Origin: Ascidiaceihabitans sp034111945
GTDB lineage: Bacteria > Pseudomonadota > Alphaproteobacteria > Rhodobacterales > Rhodobacteraceae
Assembly: GCA_047626725.1 (NCBI GenBank)
Contig: JBLHSG010000004.1
Span: forward strand, 62,001 to 126,000
Length of the DNA stretch: 64,000 bases
Reading direction: 5' to 3'
Shown here piece by piece: positions 58,846 through 64,000 of the stretch. Numbering within the stretch: the first letter of the stretch is position 1; each line of letters begins with the position of its first letter. The notes under the pieces were generated by a model that saw nothing but the letters and a program-made list of their open reading frames with translations, was not told the DNA's origin and ran no database searches. Position numbers and translations under genes: made by a program.

Positions 58846-61476
58846 ATGACCGTCACGCCCATGATGGCGCAATATCTCGAAATCAAAGCCGCGCATCCCG
58901 ATGCGTTGCTGTTTTACCGTATGGGTGATTTCTACGAGATGTTCTTTGATGACGCAGTGAATGCTGCTGAGGCCTTGGATATCGCACTGACAAAACGCGG
59001 TAAACACGATGGTGCGGATATCCCGATGTGTGGTGTTCCCGTTCATGCGGCCGAAGGGTATTTGCTAACTCTGATCCGCAAAGGGTTTCGTGTTGGTGTT
59101 TGCGAGCAATTGGAAACCCCTGCAGAAGCGAAAAAGCGTGGTGGTAAAACGATCGTAAAACGGGACGTCGTGCGTTTGGTCACCCCCGGCACATTGACAG
59201 AAGACAGCTTGCTAGAAGCGCGGCGTCACAATTACCTAGCCGCCTTTGCCGAAGTTCGTGATCAGGCAGCGCTGGCTTGGGTCGACATATCGACTGGTGC
59301 GTTTCATGTGATGAAGGCGAACAGAACCAGATTAGGTCCGGAATTGGCTAGGCTGGCTCCGTCCGAGTTGGTCGTTTCCGAGGCGCAGGAGCACGAATTA
59401 GGCCAATTAGTCTCTGATTTTTCGATTCCAGTGACCGGTTTGTCACGCGCATCTTTTGATAGCACATCTGGCGAAAAGCGGATTTGCGACTTGTTTGGTG
59501 TCAGCACGCTAGACGCCTATGGCACCTTTGATCGGGGTGAGGTCGCGGCCATGGGTGCGATCATTGAATACCTCCACCTAACGCAAAAGGGCAAACTGCC
59601 GCTGATGCAACCACCGCGGCAGGAAACGCATTTGCGGTCCGTGCAAATCGATGCTGCCACACGTCGTAATTTGGAACTAAGCCAAGCACTGTCTGGCGGG
59701 CGTGCCGGATCGCTGCTGTCTGTCATTGATCAGACTGTAACGTCGGGTGGCGCGCGATTGTTAGAACGCCGTTTGGCGGGTCCATCACGCGTATTAGAGA
59801 CGATTCATGATCGTTTAGACGCAGTTTCGCATGCCTGCGAAAACAATCGAATGACCGAGGAGCTGCGCGGCCAATTGCGCAAAGTTCCAGATCTTGATCG
59901 CGCCCTGTCCCGGCTCTCCTTGGATCGAGGAGGTCCGCGTGATTTGACGGCCATTCGCAATGGATTGGCAGAGGCAGCACTCATCGCGCAAAACGGGATG
60001 GGCGATGCACCGTCATTGCTAAGCTCGGCCTTGAACGATTTGACGGGTCACGATGACCTTATTGATCTGCTCGATCAAGCGTTGGTTGCCGAGCCACCAC
60101 TTTTGGCCAGAGACGGTGGATTTATTGCGCCGCAGTACGAAACAGAATTGGACGAGGCGCGTCAGTTGCGGGACGAAGGACGTAGCGTTATCGCCAAAAT
60201 GCAGCAAGAATTCGTCTCTATTACAGGAATTTCGACCCTAAAGATCAAACACAACAACGTCCTTGGCTATTTCATTGAAACAACAGCGACACACGCCGAC
60301 AAGATGTTGTCGACGCCGCTAAATGAGACATTCATTCACCGCCAGACGACTGCAAATCAGGTGCGCTTTACCACTGTTGAATTGTCGGAAATGGAAACCA
60401 AAATCCTGAACGCAGGCAATCACGCGCTGGAGATTGAAAAACGGCTCTATGAGAGCCTAAAGCGTGCAATTTTGGGTCAAGCGCCGTTGATCAACCAAAC
60501 GTCACGCGCGTTGGCGGAAATCGATTTGGCGACCTCGCTTGCGCATCTGGCCCGCGCCCAAGACTGGTGCAAACCCAAAGTCGATGACAGTCGCGCGTTT
60601 GATATCGTTGGCGGACGCCATCCTGTCGTCGAAAAGGCGCTGCGCGACCAATCGGGGCAACCATTCATCGCAAATGACTGTAACCTTAGCGCAGATGAAA
60701 CTGCGAACATCTGGTTGCTGACCGGTCCCAACATGGCGGGTAAATCGACGTTTCTACGCCAGAACGCACTGATCGCTCTGCTTGCTCAGATGGGCAGCTA
60801 CGTTCCTGCCACGTCCGCGCACATCGGCATGATTAGCCAGCTGTTCAGTCGCGTAGGTGCATCAGACGATTTGGCCCGCGGTAGATCAACATTCATGGTC
60901 GAGATGGTGGAAACTGCCGCGATCCTTAATCAAGCTGACGAACATGCGCTAGTAATACTGGATGAAATCGGACGCGGCACGGCGACGTACGATGGCTTGT
61001 CGATCGCTTGGGCGACGCTTGAACACCTGCACGATGTCAACAAATCGCGCGCGTTGTTTGCGACGCACTATCACGAAATGACCGCGTTGTCGGCCAAGCT
61101 AGAAGGCGTTGATAACGCGACTGTCGCCGTCAAGGAATGGGACAACGAGATCGTATTCCTGCATGAAGTCCACAAAGGTGCTGCGGATCGGTCTTATGGC
61201 GTGCAGGTCGCGCAATTGGCTGGTTTGCCCGAAGCTGTGATTGCGCGGGCGCGAGTGGTTTTGGAAGCCTTGGAAAAAGGTGAGCGCGAAGGCGGCGTGG
61301 CGCAAAAGACATTGATCGATGATCTGCCGCTGTTTTCTGCCACGCCTGCCCCGCTGCCTGTCAAAATTCAGGAATCGCCGGCGATGGATTTGCTGGATGG
61401 CATCCTTCCGGACGAATTGACCCCACGCCAAGCGCTAGACCTGATGTACAAACTAAAAGAGGCGGCCAAAATCTGA
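58846..61476 (+). CDS. mutS: DNA mismatch repair protein MutS
   Basis: Recognises base mismatches and starts repair. 876 residues from MTVTPMMAQYLEIK, with the mismatch-contacting GDFYEMFFDDA, the connector and lever domains, and the ATPase domain with TGPNMAGKSTFLRQ, LDEIGRGTATYDG and ATHYHEM. GGGGGAT lies upstream of the ATG at 58846; an alternative start at 58822 is also preceded by TAAGG and would add eight residues. Divergent from maeB, convergent with grpE. mutL is not in the window. Confidence 0.96.
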   Translation: MTVTPMMAQYLEIKAAHPDALLFYRMGDFYEMFFDDAVNAAEALDIALTKRGKHDGADIPMCGVPVHAAEGYLLTLIRKGFRVGVCEQLETPAEAKKRGGKTIVKRDVVRLVTPGTLTEDSLLEARRHNYLAAFAEVRDQAALAWVDISTGAFHVMKANRTRLGPELARLAPSELVVSEAQEHELGQLVSDFSIPVTGLSRASFDSTSGEKRICDLFGVSTLDAYGTFDRGEVAAMGAIIEYLHLTQKGKLPLMQPPRQETHLRSVQIDAATRRNLELSQALSGGRAGSLLSVIDQTVTSGGARLLERRLAGPSRVLETIHDRLDAVSHACENNRMTEELRGQLRKVPDLDRALSRLSLDRGGPRDLTAIRNGLAEAALIAQNGMGDAPSLLSSALNDLTGHDDLIDLLDQALVAEPPLLARDGGFIAPQYETELDEARQLRDEGRSVIAKMQQEFVSITGISTLKIKHNNVLGYFIETTATHADKMLSTPLNETFIHRQTTANQVRFTTVELSEMETKILNAGNHALEIEKRLYESLKRAILGQAPLINQTSRALAEIDLATSLAHLARAQDWCKPKVDDSRAFDIVGGRHPVVEKALRDQSGQPFIANDCNLSADETANIWLLTGPNMAGKSTFLRQNALIALLAQMGSYVPATSAHIGMISQLFSRVGASDDLARGRSTFMVEMVETAAILNQADEHALVILDEIGRGTATYDGLSIAWATLEHLHDVNKSRALFATHYHEMTALSAKLEGVDNATVAVKEWDNEIVFLHEVHKGAADRSYGVQVAQLAGLPEAVIARARVVLEALEKGEREGGVAQKTLIDDLPLFSATPAPLPVKIQESPAMDLLDGILPDELTPRQALDLMYKLKEAAKI

Positions 61477-61483
61477 CCGCCTC
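61459..61483. terminator. Bidirectional terminator between mutS and grpE
   Basis: GAGGCGG (61459-61465) pairs with CCGCCTC (61477-61483) around the mutS stop codon; on the minus strand CTTTTAG follows, so it should end the hrcA-grpE transcript. A second stem, AAAAACTG/CAGTTTTT (61490-61508), lies between the two stop codons and overlaps the grpE stop. Confidence 0.65.
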
Positions 61484-61506
61484 CGTTAGAAAAACTGTAA
61501 CAGTTT

Positions 61507-62070
61507 TTAGCTTTTTGGCATCGATGACACGCCAACCTGCGCAGGGCGCAACAGACGATCATGCAACATGAAACCTTCTGCCGCGACTTGAATAATATCG
61601 CCTGCTTGGGTGTCAGGAACCGGGGCCTCGAACATCGCTTGGTGCATTTGCGGGTCGAATTTCTCACCAACCACTGGCGCGATAACGACGATACCGTGCT
61701 TGCCAAAAACGCTAACCAATTCGCGCATCGTCAGCTCGATACCCTCTAACAAGGGGCCAGCAACGGCGCGCTGTTCATCGGTGATGGTTTCGAGCGCACG
61801 TTTCATGTTGTCGTAAACCGGCAGCATATCGCGCGCCAATTTTGATCCGCCATAATTTTCGGCCTCACGACGATCCTTATCCGACCGCTTACGTGCATTT
61901 TCAGCATCGGCAAGCGCGCGCATAAAGCGGTCTTTTAGCTCATCGCGTTCGGCGCGGACTGTATCCAGTTCCAGCGCTTCGTCGTCGATTTCCATCATGT
62001 CATCGGCGTATTCTTCTGCCTCTGCATTTGCGAGGTCATCCAGAAAGTCATTGTTCTCTTGGTCAGCCAT
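61507..62070 (-). CDS. grpE: Nucleotide exchange factor GrpE
   Basis: Exchanges ADP for ATP on DnaK. The 187-residue protein has a long acidic N-terminal coiled coil (about 20-85), the ADAENARKRSDKDRREAENYG region, then the beta domain with MHQAMFEAPVPDTQAGDIIQV. AGAGGTGAAG precedes the ATG. Located 10 bases after hrcA, in one operon with it, and 45 kb from dnaKJ in this window. Confidence 0.96.
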   Translation of the reverse strand: MADQENNDFLDDLANAEAEEYADDMMEIDDEALELDTVRAERDELKDRFMRALADAENARKRSDKDRREAENYGGSKLARDMLPVYDNMKRALETITDEQRAVAGPLLEGIELTMRELVSVFGKHGIVVIAPVVGEKFDPQMHQAMFEAPVPDTQAGDIIQVAAEGFMLHDRLLRPAQVGVSSMPKS

Positions 62071-62079
62071 TCTTCACCT

Positions 62080-63147
62080 CTAACTCCGGTTCGACAACAT
62101 TTTGCCAACCAGTTGCGCCGTGTAATCAACGATCGGCACGATACGTCCATAATTCAGCCGCGTCGGACCAATGACGCCAACTGCGCCAATGATCTTGCGA
62201 TCAGCGTTCATATAAGGGGAAACGACCAAAGAGGAACCCGAAAGTGAAAAAAGTTTGTTCTCAGAACCAATAAAAATGCGCACACCGTCGCCACCCTCGG
62301 TCAATTCAAGGAATTCCGAGATATCACGTTTGCGTTCGAGGTCGTCAAACAGGGTTCTGATGCGGTCCAAATCGGCATCTTCTGTCGCTGATTCCAACAA
62401 ATTTGAACGGCCACGCACGATCAAACGCTCAGAATGTTCGCCCTCGTCGGCCCAAACGGCCAACCCGTCTTCGACCAAGGCGCGCGCGAGCACATCAATT
62501 TCCTGACGGCGCCGCGAAATTTCAGATTGGATAACGCCACGTACATCAGACAGCGTGCGTCCCTCGATCAAGGAATTCAGAAAATTGGCCGCTTCGCGCA
62601 TCGAACTGGGGGTTTGCCCCGGCGGCGGCGTGAACAATCGGTTTTCGACGTGACCATCTGCAAACACCAAAACCACCAAGGCACGATCAGCCGCCAAAGA
62701 TACAAATTCGATGTGCTTTATCGGGGCTTCGTGTTTTGGCGTCAAAACCAAGGACGCGCCATGCGTCACCCCGGACAATGCGGATCCAACCCGATCCAAC
62801 AATCCACCCACATCGCTTTCGTTTCGGCCAAGCGTCGCGTCAATCTTTTCACGGTCCGTGTCGTCAGGCACGCCGACTTCCATCAAACCATCTACGAACA
62901 TCCGCAAACCCGCCTGCGTCGGAATACGCCCCGCGCTGACATGGGGACTGTCCAAAAGGCCCATGTATTCTAGATCCTGCATCACGTTCCGGATCGTAGC
63001 CGCGCTGACCTTTTCGCTGAAATCACGGGTCAACGTGCGCGACCCAACCGGATCACCGTTTTCCAAATACCCCTCGACCACGCGGCGAAACACCTCGCGC
63101 GAGCGGTCATTCATCTGTTCCAAGGTGCTGGGTATCTCTGACATCAT
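62080..63147 (-). CDS. hrcA: Heat-inducible transcription repressor HrcA
   Basis: Represses groESL by binding CIRCE elements. The 355-residue protein has an N-terminal winged helix (VSAATIRNVMQDLEYMGLLDSPHVSAGRIPT), a dimerisation region and a GAF-like C-terminal domain (VGVIGPTRLNYGRIVPIVDYTAQLV). The start at 63147 has AGGAAC upstream, with a second ATG three bases on. groESL is not in this window, and no CIRCE was seen near hrcA or dnaK. A promoter candidate lies at 63169-63197. Confidence 0.95.
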   Translation of the reverse strand: MMSEIPSTLEQMNDRSREVFRRVVEGYLENGDPVGSRTLTRDFSEKVSAATIRNVMQDLEYMGLLDSPHVSAGRIPTQAGLRMFVDGLMEVGVPDDTDREKIDATLGRNESDVGGLLDRVGSALSGVTHGASLVLTPKHEAPIKHIEFVSLAADRALVVLVFADGHVENRLFTPPPGQTPSSMREAANFLNSLIEGRTLSDVRGVIQSEISRRRQEIDVLARALVEDGLAVWADEGEHSERLIVRGRSNLLESATEDADLDRIRTLFDDLERKRDISEFLELTEGGDGVRIFIGSENKLFSLSGSSLVVSPYMNADRKIIGAVGVIGPTRLNYGRIVPIVDYTAQLVGKMLSNRS

Positions 63148-63168
63148 CGAGTTCCTAAGGTTATACGC

Positions 63169-63197
63169 ACTAGATGGCCTCGCCAAACAAAGGTCAA
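63169..63197 (-). promoter_or_regulatory. Candidate sigma-70 promoter of hrcA-grpE
   Basis: On the minus strand TTGACC (63197-63192), a 17-base spacer and TCTAGT (63174-63169). The transcript would start near 63162, only 15 bases before the hrcA ATG. No heat-shock consensus is seen here. Confidence 0.5.
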
Positions 63198-63259
63198 TCA
63201 GGGTTGCATCAATACAGGGTTGGGCGGTATCTCACGTTTGAACCGAAAAAGGATATCTC

Positions 63260-63973
63260 ATGCGACCTTCAGGACGTGCTCTAGACCAAATGCGCGAAGT
63301 TTCGATTGAAACTGGATTTACCAAACACGCCGAAGGGTCCGCCCTGATCAAAATGGGCGACACGCATGTCCTGTGTACTGCATCGATTGAACCGCGCGTA
63401 CCATCGTTTATCAAAGGCTCTGGCCTAGGTTGGGTGACCGCGGAATACGGCATGCTGCCACGCGCCACGAACACCCGCATGCGTCGCGAGGCGGCATCGG
63501 GCAAGCAAGGCGGCCGCACAGTTGAAATTCAACGTCTGATCGGGCGTTCTTTGCGCGCTGGCGTTGATCGCGTCGCCTTGGGTGAACGCCAGATCACGAT
63601 CGATTGCGACGTGCTGCAGGCAGATGGTGGCACGCGGTGTGCATCAATTACCGGTGGCTGGATCGCGCTGCGTTTGGCTGTGAACAAACTGATGAAAGCC
63701 GGCGATGTGATCAGTGATCCGTTGGTTGATCCCGTTGCCGCGATCAGCTGTGGGATCTACGCAGGTCAGCCCGTGCTTGATCTGGATTATCCTGAGGATT
63801 CAGAAGCTGGCGTTGACGGCAATTTCATTATGACCGGATCAAAGAAACTGATCGAAGTCCAGATGAGCGCCGAAGGTTCAGTATTTTCCCGCGACCAAAT
63901 GAACCAGTTGATGGACCTGGCCGAAAAAGGCGTAGGCGAATTGGTTGAGGCCGCAAAAGCAGCAACAACATGA
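63260..63973 (+). CDS. rph: Ribonuclease PH
   Basis: Phosphorolytic 3' exonuclease that trims tRNA precursors. The 237-residue protein opens MRPSGRALDQMREVSIETGF and shows SALIKMGDTHVLCTAS, GWVTAEYGMLPRATNTRMRREA, QRLIGRSLRAGVD and CDVLQADGGTR, all diagnostic. AAAAAGGATATCTC precedes the ATG. Divergent from hrcA; its stop overlaps the next start through ATGA. Confidence 0.97.
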   Translation: MRPSGRALDQMREVSIETGFTKHAEGSALIKMGDTHVLCTASIEPRVPSFIKGSGLGWVTAEYGMLPRATNTRMRREAASGKQGGRTVEIQRLIGRSLRAGVDRVALGERQITIDCDVLQADGGTRCASITGGWIALRLAVNKLMKAGDVISDPLVDPVAAISCGIYAGQPVLDLDYPEDSEAGVDGNFIMTGSKKLIEVQMSAEGSVFSRDQMNQLMDLAEKGVGELVEAAKAATT

Positions 63974-64000
63974 GCCGCAAGTTCACCGAAAACAGCATTT
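63970..64000 (+). CDS. rdgB: Start of probable RdgB non-canonical purine NTP pyrophosphatase (cut at window edge)
   Basis: Only ten codons are visible, MSRKFTENSI, starting in an ATGA overlap with rph. In Rhodobacteraceae rph is normally followed by rdgB, whose N-terminus begins like this. The call rests mainly on position; the sequence is too short for a motif. Confidence 0.55.
   Translation, partial: MSRKFTENSI

Noticed and set aside
63148..63259. CIRCE element near hrcA
   Set aside because: No TTAGCACTC/GAGTGCTAA pair is present in the hrcA-rph gap.
1..64000. tRNA, rRNA, CRISPR, insertion sequence, prophage or defence system
   Set aside because: Looked for in all gaps and at all gene junctions; none found. 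Every gap is under 300 bases and the genes are mostly core functions.

Overview
The window is a stretch of alphaproteobacterial chromosome of the Rhodobacteraceae (Roseobacter group) type. The evidence is the gene content and order: lptB-hpf-ptsN, parvulin-argJ-mutT beside secA, rimP-nusA-ylxR-infB, grpE-hrcA facing rph-rdgB, and a sulfotransferase next to a Core-2/I-branching glycosyltransferase. GC content is moderate, slightly above half by eye. Gene packing is very dense: many same-strand neighbours share ATGA or GTGA, and many convergent neighbours share a four-base interlocked stop. No rRNA, tRNA, insertion sequence, prophage or CRISPR array was recognised, and no gap longer than 300 bases lacks a gene.

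Layout. 1-1.8 kb: end of lptB, then ribosome hibernation factor and PtsN. 1.8-13.5 kb: a cell-surface polysaccharide region with galU, galE, four glycosyltransferases, a two-domain sulfotransferase, kdsB (CMP-Kdo), cysQ (PAP phosphatase) and a KpsM-like export permease followed by an SH3 protein. 13.5-18.3 kb: AlkB, dnaK-dnaJ behind a heat-shock-type promoter, and RadC. 18.3-26.5 kb: a phosphate-binding-protein/OmpA fusion, an envelope protein of unknown function, secA, a periplasmic parvulin, argJ, mutT and a 40-residue small protein. 26.5-32 kb: infB, ylxR/L7Ae, nusA and rimP, with a leader carrying a terminator hairpin. 32-41.3 kb: a short peptide-binding protein, proline iminopeptidase, ubiG, MarR, a nitrilase-family amidase, glutaredoxin, ComF, an NDUFAF5-like protein, ferrochelatase, a small membrane protein, and a CAP lipoprotein between two L,D-transpeptidases. 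41.4-49.7 kb: an rRNA/tRNA uracil methyltransferase, a tandem ABC exporter pair, CCA-adding enzyme, two Nudix hydrolases and Hsp33. 49.7-64 kb: a receiver/PP2C phosphatase facing an Hpt protein, ilvA, argG, a small sulfotransferase, exported MsrA, ribokinase, malic enzyme, mutS, grpE, hrcA, rph and the first codons of a probable rdgB.

Most genes are core functions: translation, protein folding and export, amino-acid and cofactor synthesis, and DNA repair. The most distinctive block is the polysaccharide region. Sulfotransferases release PAP, CysQ removes it, KdsB activates Kdo, GalU/GalE supply UDP-sugars, and a KpsM-type permease lies beside them. Together they suggest a sulfated, possibly Kdo-linked surface polymer; this is inference. 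Other points worth a second look are the rimP-nusA-infB leader terminator, an in-frame 10-codon upstream ORF before an ABC exporter, the convergent stop-codon interlocking, and the methyltransferase-like protein that has lost its SAM-binding motif.
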